Shown piece by piece: positions 1-7,731 of a stretch of DNA of 64,000 bases. The stretch is from Methylobacter marinus A45. GTDB taxonomy: Bacteria; Pseudomonadota; Gammaproteobacteria; Methylococcales; Methylomonadaceae. The position numbers were made by a program, and so were the translations under genes. The notes beneath the pieces are model-generated. The model saw nothing but the letters and a program-made list of their open reading frames with translations. It was not told the origin of the DNA and searched no databases. The DNA is taken from positions 2,740,579 through 2,804,578 of the forward strand of contig NZ_KB912877.1 of the NCBI RefSeq assembly GCF_000383855.1, in the 5' to 3' direction. Position 1 is the stretch's first letter, and the number at the start of each line of letters is the position of its first letter.

Positions 1-26
1 GTCTTGATGCAGGAATGCGGCAAGGG

Positions 27-2708
27 CTACTGCCTCAAGTCCTTAACCACGCGCACGACTTCAGTATCGCCGGCGATCGCCTCAATGCTGAAGCCCAGCT
101 TCTTCATCAGCGACAACATGGGCTCGTTGATCGCCAGCACTTCGCCCTCAAAGAACGACATGCCTTTGTATTTGGCCGCCTGCATCAGGGTTTTCATGAT
201 CCGGGTGCCTATGCCCAGGCCCTGGCAGTCATCGGAGACCACCAGCGCAAACTCCACGGAGTGGCCGTCGGGATTCATCATGTAACGGCCCACGCCCAGC
301 TCGGAAGGCATGCCGTCGTGCTCGGTGATGGCGACAAAGGCCATCTCGCGGTCGTAATCGATCTGCGTGAAGCGCACGATCATTTCCGGCGTTAACTCTT
401 GCAGGGATTGCATGAAACGGAAATACTTGGTGCGCTCCGACAAGCGGTGCACGAAATCCTTTTCCATATCCGCGTCCTCGGGACGAATGGGACGGATGGT
501 GATGTTCATGCCGTTGGCCAGCTGATAATGTTGGGTCAATTCATGGGGATAGGGATGGATCGCCATGTGCGAGTAAGGCATGAGCTGATGCGAGACTTCG
601 GCCTTGATGCGCGCGTCCACGGCCATGACCCCGTGTTCGTCGACGATCAGCGGATTGATGTCCAGCTCCAGGATTTCCGGCAGTTCACTGACCATGATCG
701 AGATATTCAGCAATACATCGATCAGGGTTTTCATATGGACCGGCGGCAGTTGGCGAAAGGCTCGCAAATATTTGGCCGCCCGGGTTTTGGCGATCAGCTG
801 TTCGACCATATAGGCATTGAGCGGCGGCAGGGCGACGGCGTTGTCCCGCAGGATCTCCACCATGGTTCCGCCCAGGCCGAAACTGATGGCGGGTCCGAAC
901 ACCGGATCCCTGACCACGCCGATCATCAGTTCGCGGCCGCTGAGCGAGCGGTACATCGGCTCAACCGTCATGCCTACTTCAGTGATTTCCGGATAATTGC
1001 GCTTGATGGCCGCTTCCATCTCGGTGAAATTGCGGGACACATCCAGGGCGCTGTTGATGTTCAGCCGGACGCCGCCGATATCGGATTTGTGGCTGAATTC
1101 GGCCATGTTGACTTTCAACACCACCGGAAATCCCAGGGTTTCGGCGGCAATCATGGCGTCCTTGGCGCTGGTTACCTTGATAGTCTGCGTGACCGGAATA
1201 TGGAAGGCCGCCAGTATCGCTTTCGACTCCTGCGTCGTTAACACCTGCCGGCCTTCCGACAGCACACGCTCGATAATCAGCCGCGCGCCGATCACATCGG
1301 GAGGCGTCAGTTCATCCGAAGGCGAAGGGATTTGCTTGAGCAGGATCTGGTTGCGGCTGTAGGCCGCCAGAAACGAAAAGGCATCGACCGCCACTTCCGG
1401 CGTATTGAAGTGGGCGATTTTACTGTTATCGAACAGGTTCCGGCCTTCCTGCACGCGCGCGCCGCCCGTCCACGAAGCCAGCACCGGCTTCCGGCTGGAC
1501 TTGGCGCCCTCGATGATGAACTGGGCCACCTGGGTCGGGTTGGTCATGGCCTGCGGCGTCAGAATGACCAGCACCCCGTCGATGTTCTTGTCTTTCAGGC
1601 AGATGTCCAGCGCCTGCTTGTAACGTTCGGGTGTGGCGTCGCCGAGAATATCGATAGGATTGGCATGCGACCAGTGCGCCGGCAGCACTGCGTCCAATGC
1701 TTCCAGGCTGGCCGGGCTCAGCTCGGCCATCTTGATGCCGTCGTCCTCGGCGCGGTCGGTGCTCATGACCCCGGGGCCGCCGGCATTGGTGATGATCGCC
1801 AGCCGGTCCTGGCGGACTACATAATTATTGGCCAGCACGCGCGCGGCCGAAAACAGTTCGGCGATGCTGTAAGCCCGGACGACGCCTGCCCGCTCGATAG
1901 CCGCATCAAAGACATTATCGCCGCCGACCAGGGCGCCGGTATGCGACATGGCCGCCTTGCTGCCCGCCTCATGACGGCCGGACTTGATCAGAATCACCGG
2001 TTTCAGGCGCGCGGCGGCTTTCAGGCCGCTCAAAAAGCGGCGGGCGTCGCGTATGCCTTCCACATACATCAGAATGCCGGTGGTTTTGGCATCCATGGCC
2101 AGATAATCCAGCACCTCGCCAAAATCAACGTCGGCGGCCGCGCCCATCGAGACGACCGTGGAAAAACCGATATCCTGGGACTTGGCCCAATCCAGAATGG
2201 CCGTGCACACGGCACCCGATTGCGATAGCAGCGCCAGGCTGCCGTCCTTGACCGGCCCTTCGGCGAAAGTCGCATTCAGCTGGCCGCTGGGCCGGACGAT
2301 GCCCAGGCAGTTCGGGCCGACGATGCGGATGCTGTAACGGTGCGCGATATCGAGCACTTCCTGTTGCAGCCGCCTGCCTTCGGCGCCCAGCTCGCCGAAG
2401 CCCGCCGTGATGATAATGACCGAGGCGACGCCCTTGTCGCCGCATTGACGCATGATGTCCGGCACCGTGGCGGCCGGCGTCGCAATCACGACCAGATCCA
2501 GTTCTTCGGGGACGGCCGCCAGATCCGGATAGGCCTTCAAGCCCTGCAGCGTTTCGCGTTTGTTGTTGACCGGGTACAGCCCGCCTTTAAAGCCCGCCTC
2601 CCGCATATTGAGCAGCAGGCGATAACCGACGCTGTTCTCGCGTTCGGATGCGCCCACGATTGCCACAGACTTGGGTGTGAAAAAAGGGCTGAGATAATGA
2701 GGTCCCAT
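27..2708 (-). CDS. pat: Bifunctional acetyl-CoA synthetase-like / GNAT protein lysine acyltransferase (Pat/YfiQ type)
   Basis: About 893 residues. The N-terminus is a CoA-binding domain with a Rossmann motif (SVAIVGAS). A succinyl-CoA-ligase-like part follows, with the family's SHTGAL histidine region, then an ATP-grasp domain. The last ~150 residues are a GNAT acetyltransferase domain with the acetyl-CoA-binding QGLGIG motif. Proteins of this architecture (YfiQ/Pat) acetylate lysines of acetyl-CoA synthetase and other enzymes, and the synthetase-like half is usually regulatory rather than catalytic. I chose the start at 2708 because GGAG lies 5 bases upstream and the N-terminus then matches the family. 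An in-frame start at 2750 would add 14 residues of poor character. The gene stands alone, diverging from the next one. Confidence in the family is high; the substrate is inferred. Confidence 0.9.
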   Translation of the reverse strand: MGPHYLSPFFTPKSVAIVGASERENSVGYRLLLNMREAGFKGGLYPVNNKRETLQGLKAYPDLAAVPEELDLVVIATPAATVPDIMRQCGDKGVASVIIITAGFGELGAEGRRLQQEVLDIAHRYSIRIVGPNCLGIVRPSGQLNATFAEGPVKDGSLALLSQSGAVCTAILDWAKSQDIGFSTVVSMGAAADVDFGEVLDYLAMDAKTTGILMYVEGIRDARRFLSGLKAAARLKPVILIKSGRHEAGSKAAMSHTGALVGGDNVFDAAIERAGVVRAYSIAELFSAARVLANNYVVRQDRLAIITNAGGPGVMSTDRAEDDGIKMAELSPASLEALDAVLPAHWSHANPIDILGDATPERYKQALDICLKDKNIDGVLVILTPQAMTNPTQVAQFIIEGAKSSRKPVLASWTGGARVQEGRNLFDNSKIAHFNTPEVAVDAFSFLAAYSRNQILLKQIPSPSDELTPPDVIGARLIIERVLSEGRQVLTTQESKAILAAFHIPVTQTIKVTSAKDAMIAAETLGFPVVLKVNMAEFSHKSDIGGVRLNINSALDVSRNFTEMEAAIKRNYPEITEVGMTVEPMYRSLSGRELMIGVVRDPVFGPAISFGLGGTMVEILRDNAVALPPLNAYMVEQLIAKTRAAKYLRAFRQLPPVHMKTLIDVLLNISIMVSELPEILELDINPLIVDEHGVMAVDARIKAEVSHQLMPYSHMAIHPYPHELTQHYQLANGMNITIRPIRPEDADMEKDFVHRLSERTKYFRFMQSLQELTPEMIVRFTQIDYDREMAFVAITEHDGMPSELGVGRYMMNPDGHSVEFALVVSDDCQGLGIGTRIMKTLMQAAKYKGMSFFEGEVLAINEPMLSLMKKLGFSIEAIAGDTEVVRVVKDLRQ

Positions 2709-2829
2709 GGCGGCTCCGGTAAAAGGTGAGAAGAGTGGAAATGTTACCATTTCGCGCTTTAAGCCCGGTTATATTTTTGTGACATGGTTCAGGTAAGCCA
2801 AAATGGTACACTGCTGTTTTTTTGTATTC

Positions 2830-3396
2830 ATGATAGATATGTTGACACGTTTGTTTGCAAGGTTATCGATGGCGCTATGGTTGAGCGCCGTATTGTCCGG
2901 GCAGGCCGCCGCCCATGTCGGGGAGCATCACAGCCAGAACTGTTTTGCCGAGGTAGGCGGCATCAGACTCAGGCTGAGCGGCTACCAGTTCCAGCCGGGA
3001 TTGGAGAATGAGCATTTTTGCCGGATTTTCCCTGAACTCGGGCAGATCATTATCGCGGTCGAACCGCTGGAGGAAGGGCAGGAAGACAAGCTGATCGCGC
3101 TGGAATTGCTGGAACTGTTGTCATGGACCGACGGGCTGTTAAATAACGGCACGGCTTTTACTGTCATCAAGCAACAGCCGGCCAAGCCGTTCGGGGACGG
3201 GCTCATTTCCATTCAGCAAACCATCGGGCAACGCGGCATTTACGGCCTGGACATGACCATCCAGGACGAGGCGGGCCAGCTCCTGCATCAGCGTTTTTTA
3301 TTCCTGGTCGGCATCCCGGTCAAAAAGATACTGGCGGCTCTGGCCGGCCTGGTGCTGCTGGGGCTGGCGGGCTGGAAGATAACGAAAAAGGATTAA
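2830..3396 (+). CDS. Hypothetical periplasmic protein with C-terminal membrane anchor
   Basis: About 188 residues from the ATG at 2830; starts at 2803 and 2839 are also in frame. The N-terminus is a hydrophobic signal ending near AAAHVGEHH. A periplasmic domain of roughly 120 residues follows. A hydrophobic helix near the C-terminus, followed by KITKKD, would anchor the protein in the inner membrane with a short basic tail in the cytoplasm. The His-rich start of the mature protein and two cysteines could bind metal, but this is speculative. I do not recognise the family. The gene is divergent from the acyltransferase and is followed by a repeat-rich spacer. Confidence 0.7.
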   Translation: MIDMLTRLFARLSMALWLSAVLSGQAAAHVGEHHSQNCFAEVGGIRLRLSGYQFQPGLENEHFCRIFPELGQIIIAVEPLEEGQEDKLIALELLELLSWTDGLLNNGTAFTVIKQQPAKPFGDGLISIQQTIGQRGIYGLDMTIQDEAGQLLHQRFLFLVGIPVKKILAALAGLVLLGLAGWKITKKD

Positions 3397-3439
3397 CAGG
3401 GCGACTTAACTGAATATTTCACCACGAACGACTGCATGG

Positions 3440-3720
3440 GCAGATATTTGCTCCTGCAATATCTGCATTTACCCCATCCCTGGGGCTCATGCAGGAGGTA
3501 GGTAGAAAACTGCTCCTGCGTTTTCGACATTCGCCACATCCCTGTGGCTTAGCACCAACAGTAGGCGCTTTAGGCGCAGCTTCCGCTCCTGCTCTCGCTA
3601 AGTACCTACATCCCTGTAGGCAACGCAGGAGCAGCGTAGCGGTGTGCCGAGGTCACGAATGCCTCCCAGGACAGGAAATGATTCCGTCATTTCTCTGCAT
3701 TCACCCCATCCATGGGGATT
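3440..3720. repeat. Cluster of short hairpins with a CATCCCTG-type core
   Basis: Four small inverted repeats lie within about 250 bases: CCCCATCCCTGGGG near 3473, GCCACATCCCTGTGGC near 3533, CCTACATCCCTGTAGG near 3605 and CCCCATCCATGGGG near 3705. The core CATCC(C/A)TG is constant, while the flanking arms change together so that pairing is kept. GCAGGAG segments sit between them. The spacer from 3397 to 3785 shows no convincing gene. Such covarying arms around a fixed loop suggest a dispersed REP-like or RNA-level element. Confidence 0.6.
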
Positions 3721-3785
3721 ATGGAGGCGGTAGAATGGGGTCTGGAACAGCCATCGAGAATACGAAGAAAATCATTCGATTAATT

Positions 3786-3842
3786 TCCATGCGGCGCAAT
3801 ACGGCTTTGCCTATTGCGCCTTATGAATTGCGCCTTATCGCG
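3786..3842 (+). repeat. Partial copy of the dispersed GCAATACGGCTTTGCCTATTGC repeat
   Basis: This segment matches the right-hand part of the 183-base repeats at 7200-7382 and 8287-8469. It contains the hairpin GCGCAATACGG / CTATTGCGC followed by a second GCGCCTTATCGC. It ends at the stop codon of the adjacent cytochrome gene. Another diverged copy lies near 32944, on the opposite strand. Confidence 0.7.
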
Positions 3843-4301
3843 TTAGTGCTTACTGTGGCCGGGGCTAAGCGGTTTTGTCACCGTGCGAATTTGGTAAGAC
3901 GCATGACACGCGACGCATTTGCTCATGGAGTCGCTCAATTGGCGTAGTGTGAGTTTAGGGTCTTTTTTTGATTCCGCGTCCGAAGCGATTTGATCAAAAT
4001 CCTGATGCAAGGACATGCCCAACCCCATAAATTCTTTGGGCAATACACCCTTGAGGTGATCCTCGGCTTTATGCGCCATGCTCATACCTAAAGGACGGGC
4101 GTGTTGGGCAACCGCTGCCATGTCATCTTTGGAAAGTGCGGCCAAGATGTTTTGCGTGCCGGATAACAAAGCCCGCATTTCCTCAAGCACATGACCGCGT
4201 TGAGCCTCGGAAAGTTTGAGGGTTTGGCGATCGTCGTGGTCGCCTGCAAAGGCAGCGGTTGCTAGCAGCGAGTAGGCAATGATTGCTATTGATTTTTTCA
4301 A
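3843..4301 (-). CDS. Cytochrome c556/c-prime-like periplasmic cytochrome
   Basis: 152 residues with a cleavable signal peptide (MKKSIAIIAYSLLATAAFA). A helical domain follows, and one haem-binding CVACH motif lies near the C-terminus, as in four-helix-bundle cytochromes c556 and c-prime. The start is a TTG at 4301, supported by a strong AAGGAG six bases upstream; no ATG in this frame gives a complete signal peptide. It is expected to be a periplasmic electron carrier or gas-binding cytochrome. It lies just outside the integron array, beyond the last attC, and has no attC of its own, so I treat it as chromosomal rather than a cassette. Confidence 0.8.
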   Translation of the reverse strand: MKKSIAIIAYSLLATAAFAGDHDDRQTLKLSEAQRGHVLEEMRALLSGTQNILAALSKDDMAAVAQHARPLGMSMAHKAEDHLKGVLPKEFMGLGMSLHQDFDQIASDAESKKDPKLTLRQLSDSMSKCVACHASYQIRTVTKPLSPGHSKH

Positions 4302-4329
4302 TTGAAGCTCCTTGGTTGAAAGTTAAGTG

Positions 4330-4410
4330 GCCTAATGTTAAGCATAACCGGACGTAAACAGCTGAGCGCAACGTAGCTTTTTGCGGTCCGAGTTTATGCG
4401 TTTGTTATGC
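4330..4410 (-). other. attC site of cassette with gene 4405-4887
   Basis: On the minus strand it starts with GCATAACAAACGC, overlapping the stop codon of the gene, and ends with GGTTATGC followed by CATTAGGC. The outer and inner arms pair across about 80 bases. The R' box CATTAGGC deviates by one base from GTTAGGC. It is the last site of the array. Confidence 0.65.
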
Positions 4411-4887
4411 ATTTTCTTCGTGTTTTTTCTGCCAGAAAGATAATTGATAATCATCATAATCTTCTGGATTATCAGGAATATAAAACTCAACGACGCAAGG
4501 CTTATTTGGGAAAAAGTATGCTAGCCTTGCCTCGTAGGTTTCTTTTAGTGCATTGCCTAATACAATCAACTTATCTGGAGAAATATCTTCACAACCACGA
4601 TATTGTAAATCTGCTATATGTAGATGATTTATTACCCATTCCACAGACGCAGGAGTGCTTCCTTCTCGAGTTTCAAAACCTCGTATATTTTCAATAAATT
4701 GATCATCAACCGGTTCATCGCTTTGAAAAATATAGTCTTCAAATTCAATGAACTTAGGGCAGAAAATAGTTACATAGCCAACAGCCAAGGAAAAACTACC
4801 CGAACAACTAATCCAGCTTTCAAGGTCAATTCCTTGTCCATTGTTCCATACTCCTAATTCGTCTTTCATGCTGTCAGGTATGTTCAT
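4405..4887 (-). CDS. Integron cassette hypothetical protein
   Basis: 160 residues, acidic and probably cytoplasmic, with no signal peptide or membrane helix and no motif I recognise. It begins with ATG and its TAA overlaps the R'' box of the attC downstream, which identifies it as a cassette gene. The base composition is more AT-rich than the chromosomal genes on either side, typical of captured cassettes. No function is proposed. Confidence 0.7.
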   Translation of the reverse strand: MNIPDSMKDELGVWNNGQGIDLESWISCSGSFSLAVGYVTIFCPKFIEFEDYIFQSDEPVDDQFIENIRGFETREGSTPASVEWVINHLHIADLQYRGCEDISPDKLIVLGNALKETYEARLAYFFPNKPCVVEFYIPDNPEDYDDYQLSFWQKKHEENA

Positions 4888-4896
4888 AGATTTTTA

Positions 4897-4970
4897 CACA
4901 TACCGCCGAAGTTCACCCGACGCGGGCCGCGGAGCGGTACGCGGTAGGGTGAGGCACCGATTTAGGCCCT
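4897..4970 (-). other. Degenerate attC site of the beta-lactamase cassette
   Basis: On the minus strand GGCCTAAAT opens the site and CGGGTGAACTTCGGCGGTAT closes it. The inner arms CACCC/GGGTG pair. The layout matches the classical attC form GCCTAAC...GGCTTAACTCAGGCGTTAGGC, but both core boxes carry substitutions, so recombination activity may be reduced. Confidence 0.55.
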
Positions 4971-4976
4971 GAGCTC

Positions 4977-5756
4977 TCACAGCATCCCCAGCGCTTCAAG
5001 GCTTGCTTTTCCAATCGCAACACGTTTGCTTGCGTCGGATGCCTCCTGAATGTCGATATTTAATGCAAAGGTATACACGCGATCATCTTTTTGTACCCAT
5101 CCGACCCACCAGCCAACACCACGGCCAGGCGCATTCTCCCAACCCGTTTTCCCATACAGTTGCCAATTATCACCTTGCTCTAAATAGACAATCTCTCGAA
5201 CACTCTCTTGGACATCCTCACGTATTGGCAGCTTGCTCTGAGCCAGCCTAGCCAGAAATCTGGCCTGCTCGACTGCGCTAATCTTGAGCGGTCCTTTAAG
5301 CCAGAACGTATCGACGGTCGCACCTATATTCCTATTTCCATAGCCAAGCTTCGAGACGTTCGCGCGCATTCGCTCTAGGCCAACGCGACGGGCAAGCTCT
5401 TGGTAGATAGGGACATTGGACAGCGCGATAGCCTCACGCAATCCCATATCTTTTTCCCATGCATCGAAAGGCTGCGGCTTACCACCGTAGGGCAGGACAT
5501 TATCAACACTATTTACCGCTCCGACAGAAAGGCCAATCAAGCTATTTGGAATCTTGAAGGTAGAGGCAGGAACGAAGCGCACTATAGAACGGGCCTGATT
5601 GTGACCGACAAATCTGCCTGCATCGACATCATATAGTACGAAAGTTCCTGTCACGCCTGCTTTTTTGAATAACTCCCCAACTGCGGCGCTGTCCTTCCAG
5701 TTTGTCGAGCAGCCTTGCAGGGTAAAAAGTGCGAGTAACGCGGTGAGTAGCTTCAT
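4977..5756 (-). CDS. bla: Class D beta-lactamase, OXA-50-like, lipoprotein
   Basis: 259 residues from the ATG at 5756. The N-terminus is a lipoprotein signal with the lipobox LQGC, so it is probably anchored in a membrane facing the periplasm. All class D motifs are visible: active-site STFK at residues 65-68, SNV at 113-115, YGN at 139-141, KTG at 203-205, and a WWVGW stretch. As I remember OXA-50 of Pseudomonas aeruginosa, the two run closely parallel (for example VPASTFK, LPYGGKPQ, LGYGN). The enzyme hydrolyses beta-lactams through a serine acyl intermediate and a carboxylated lysine. It lies just downstream of the reductase gene with no complete attC between them, so the two probably form one cassette. 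The resistance spectrum cannot be read from sequence. Confidence 0.92.
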   Translation of the reverse strand: MKLLTALLALFTLQGCSTNWKDSAAVGELFKKAGVTGTFVLYDVDAGRFVGHNQARSIVRFVPASTFKIPNSLIGLSVGAVNSVDNVLPYGGKPQPFDAWEKDMGLREAIALSNVPIYQELARRVGLERMRANVSKLGYGNRNIGATVDTFWLKGPLKISAVEQARFLARLAQSKLPIREDVQESVREIVYLEQGDNWQLYGKTGWENAPGRGVGWWVGWVQKDDRVYTFALNIDIQEASDASKRVAIGKASLEALGML

Positions 5757-5774
5757 GATATTCCTTCTTGGCAT

Positions 5775-5797
5775 CACGCCAGAATTAGGCTACTCCG
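5775..5797 (-). other. Possible collapsed attC remnant between the reductase and beta-lactamase genes
   Basis: On the minus strand, GCCTAATTC at the stop codon of the reductase is followed directly by TGGCGTGATGCC. These resemble the two ends of an attC (GCCTAAC... and ...GGCGTTAGGC) with the middle removed. This is only a suggestion from similarity over about 20 bases. Confidence 0.25.
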
Positions 5798-6357
5798 CCC
5801 GGATCGCCTTTATGTACTTCATAGCGCAACTCTGCCATACCGGTGCTCATCTGACGGACAGACACCAAGCACAAAACCGGACTTAACACCCTTCGGGGGA
5901 AAAGCGGCTTGCCCTTCACGAGGGTGGCTGAACCGATCTGCACGATCATTTCGTCCAGCAGGCCGGCATCATAGAATTGTCCAGCGAGATTACCGCCACC
6001 GACTATCCAGATGTTTTTTTTGTCAGCAGCAGCCCGCATTGCAGCATGGACGATGCGCACATCTCCATTGACGAATTGAATGTCCGCGCCTGCGATTACT
6101 GGAAGCTTGCGAGTGGAAAATATCCAAGCTGGCTGAGTATATGGCCACTTCGAGCCAGCCTCAGCAGCAACCTTATCTGCATTGCGCACCATCCATTCAT
6201 AAGTTGCCGACCCCATGGCCAATGCACCCACATCCGCGATGAACTCTGGATAACTGGAGTTGTTCAAATCCCCGAGGGGGAAAAGCCAGTTCAACGAGTC
6301 ATCTTCAGTTGCGATGAAGCCGTCAAGACTTGTGGCTGCGTAGTACTGAGTTTTCAT
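5785..6357 (-). CDS. Dihydrofolate reductase family protein (RibD C-terminal domain)
   Basis: 190 residues. It starts MKTQYYAATSLDGFIA, the typical N-terminus of the RibD_C/DHFR-like family, and contains the NADPH-binding IWIVGGGNLAGQF. Enzymes of this family reduce pteridine- or pyrimidine-like substrates; many are of unknown role and are frequent in mobile cassettes. It is not one of the DfrA or DfrB trimethoprim-resistance types as far as I can tell. It is encoded immediately upstream of the OXA-50-like gene and shares its cassette. A complete attC lies at its 5' side, belonging to the preceding cassette. Confidence 0.85.
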   Translation of the reverse strand: MKTQYYAATSLDGFIATEDDSLNWLFPLGDLNNSSYPEFIADVGALAMGSATYEWMVRNADKVAAEAGSKWPYTQPAWIFSTRKLPVIAGADIQFVNGDVRIVHAAMRAAADKKNIWIVGGGNLAGQFYDAGLLDEMIVQIGSATLVKGKPLFPRRVLSPVLCLVSVRQMSTGMAELRYEVHKGDPGGVA

Positions 6358-6383
6358 AGCTTGTTTACTCGCCTCATGCTTCT

Positions 6384-6472
6384 GCCTAACGCACAGCTAA
6401 CCCGCGCCGCCCCGCTGGTTCGCGGGAAGCACTCCGCCGCTTTCCTGCGTCTGGTTCAGCGGTTTGTTAGCA
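6384..6472 (-). other. attC site of cassette with gene 6483-7096
   Basis: A well-formed site. On the minus strand GCTAACAAACCGCTGAACC opens it, and GGGTTAGCTGTGCGTTAGGC closes it with a perfect R' box GTTAGGC. The inner GC-rich arms pair around CCGCGAACCAGCGGG. Confidence 0.8.
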
Positions 6473-6482
6473 TTACTGGACT

Positions 6483-7096
6483 CTACTGCTGAAGGCAGGT
6501 CTTTTTCCGTAGATTCAAAATCGGATAGTAGACCAATCGCGCCAGCGGAAAGCTCACCAAAAAAAGAGCTGCCGCAACGACCTTTGAAGCTCGATAAGCC
6601 TTCTCGCCGCGCTTGACTCGCTCCCACTCTTTCTTAAGCAGGGATATGGAGTTGTCGCGCAATTGGTCACACCCGGTGCGCGCTTCAATCAGCCTGCCCT
6701 TCATCATGTGCTGTCTCACCTCCTTCAGTGAGCGCAGGAATTCGTCATTGATTTTCCGAAGCTCCTTATCTTTCTCGTCGGGATTGACCCTCAGGATGAC
6801 GGCTGTGTATGAACTAAGGGCTTGTTCATGCATCTCAGAAAATGAGGCGTAAAAATCCGAACGCTTCTTACCTTCGGGGTCATTTTTTTTATGCCCTCGT
6901 ATACCGCGCTTAAGTGGACAATCGCAGATACGAATTTGCATATGTCTTCGCGGAGAGAGTTAATCCAATCCTGTCGGAACTCGGATACCTTCTGCTCCTT
7001 CGACATAACCAAGCTAAGGAATGAAAATGCGCCTGCTATTACGGCCGCTAAAATAGCGCCCGCGGCAATAAATGCCTGCGCCGGTAATTGCTCCAT
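6483..7096 (-). pseudogene. Cassette membrane protein interrupted by a frameshift in an A8 run
   Basis: The frame starting at the ATG at 7096 encodes an N-terminal membrane helix (AFIAAGAILAAVIAGAFSFL) and a helical region ending at EGIKK. The protein then continues in another frame as NDPEGKKRSDFY... to a C-terminal membrane helix and a TAG at 6483-6485. The switch falls exactly in a run of eight A (minus strand, 6883-6890). A ninth A would restore one 204-residue protein with a helix at each end. Possible explanations are a true pseudogene, a phase-variable tract, programmed slippage or a sequencing error. The family is unknown to me. Its attC follows directly. Confidence 0.65.
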
Positions 7097-7113
7097 CGTT
7101 ATTCCTTTCTAAT

Positions 7114-7206
7114 GCTAATGCGAAGCTAACCGGGTGCGGGCCACGAAAGTTTGAAAAATTTATAAAGTGCCAAATGGCCGCGCTCCGGTTGAGCGCCATG
7201 TTGGAC
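7114..7206 (-). other. attC site of the tse2/tsi2-like cassette
   Basis: On the minus strand it opens with GTCCAACATGGCGCTCAACC (R'' is a perfect RYYYAAC) and closes with GGTTAGCTTCGCATTAGC. The GGCC-rich arms pair. The R'' box is shared with the start of the 183-base repeat. Confidence 0.7.
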
Positions 7207-7382
7207 GAAGCCGCTACGCGGAGAAAAAGCTCCTGCGCCCGATTGTTTATAAAATGTAACCTCAAGCCCTCAATGCGAGAGCGTAGGGCGGAATAGCGAA
7301 GCGTGTTCAGCCGGATGTTAAATTTCCTGCGGCGCAATACGGCTTTGCCTATTGCGCCCTATGAATTGCGCCTTATCGCATT
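7200..7382 (-). repeat. 183-base repeat abutting attC, copy 1
   Basis: Nearly identical (roughly 95 percent by eye) to 8287-8469. It begins at the R'' box GTTGGAC of attC and runs through GCGCAATACGGCTTTGCC to TATCGCATT. It lies between the cassette genes and their attC. The rest of the 7207-7480 gap carries one GATCTGACCCCGTCTTTAC motif (7443-7465) and no gene. Confidence 0.85.
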
Positions 7383-7480
7383 AATTCTAATCTGAGTGGT
7401 CTTGCCATGAGTGCGACTATAGCCTATTTATGCTGCATTGCAAGATCTGACCCCGTCTTTACTTAATCTGGAGATAGCCC

Positions 7481-7720
7481 CTAGCAACGCCCCTTAACTA
7501 ACTCTTCATAAGGAGGGTAATTGCCTGCTATTTTCAAAAATTCTTCATATGCCGTACGAAGTTCCTCTTCCACTAGAGAATAAGACAATAACTCATCCTC
7601 TAAATCAGCCAATTGCTCGTCATCTGGCGATAACAACTCAATTTCTTTTTCCAATCGCACAATTTTTTCATTTAGCACCTGCACGAGAGTAAAAACAGCT
7701 CTTCCACTTAAATTTGCCAT
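7481..7720 (-). CDS. Tsi2-like immunity/antitoxin protein
   Basis: 79 residues, acidic, predicted mainly as two long helices. Its C-terminal half (YSLVEEELRTAYEEF...NYPPYEELV) closely parallels what I recall of Tsi2 of Pseudomonas aeruginosa (about 77 residues, ending in a similar PPYDRL segment). Tsi2 neutralises the toxin Tse2 by direct binding. It starts at ATG 7720 with GGAG upstream, 11 bases after the stop of the toxin-like gene, so the two are co-translated. In a cassette the pair would act like a toxin-antitoxin module. Function is inferred from similarity of both partners and their order. Confidence 0.75.
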   Translation of the reverse strand: MANLSGRAVFTLVQVLNEKIVRLEKEIELLSPDDEQLADLEDELLSYSLVEEELRTAYEEFLKIAGNYPPYEELVKGRC

Positions 7721-7731
7721 TCTAGTCTCCT

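Noticed and set aside
399..2228. Long plus-strand open frames opposite the acyltransferase
   Set aside because: They mirror the codon bias of the GC-rich gene on the other strand, lack ribosome binding sites and show no recognisable protein.
3440..3720. CRISPR array
   Set aside because: The repeats are short hairpins with variable arms and unequal spacing (about 60, 72 and 100 bases), not identical direct repeats with constant spacers.
3489..3947. 152-residue plus-strand frame
   Set aside because: Runs through hairpin repeats and into the antisense of the cytochrome gene; no coding signal.
3843..4301. Cytochrome gene as an eighth integron cassette
   Set aside because: Same strand as the array, but no attC lies on its 3' side; the array's last R' box is upstream of it.
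7014..7337. Short minus-strand frame with NTLRYSALRSRIEGLRLHF, also at 8206-8424
   Set aside because: It spans the 183-base repeat and attC; conservation is at DNA level between repeat copies, so it is translated repeat rather than a gene.
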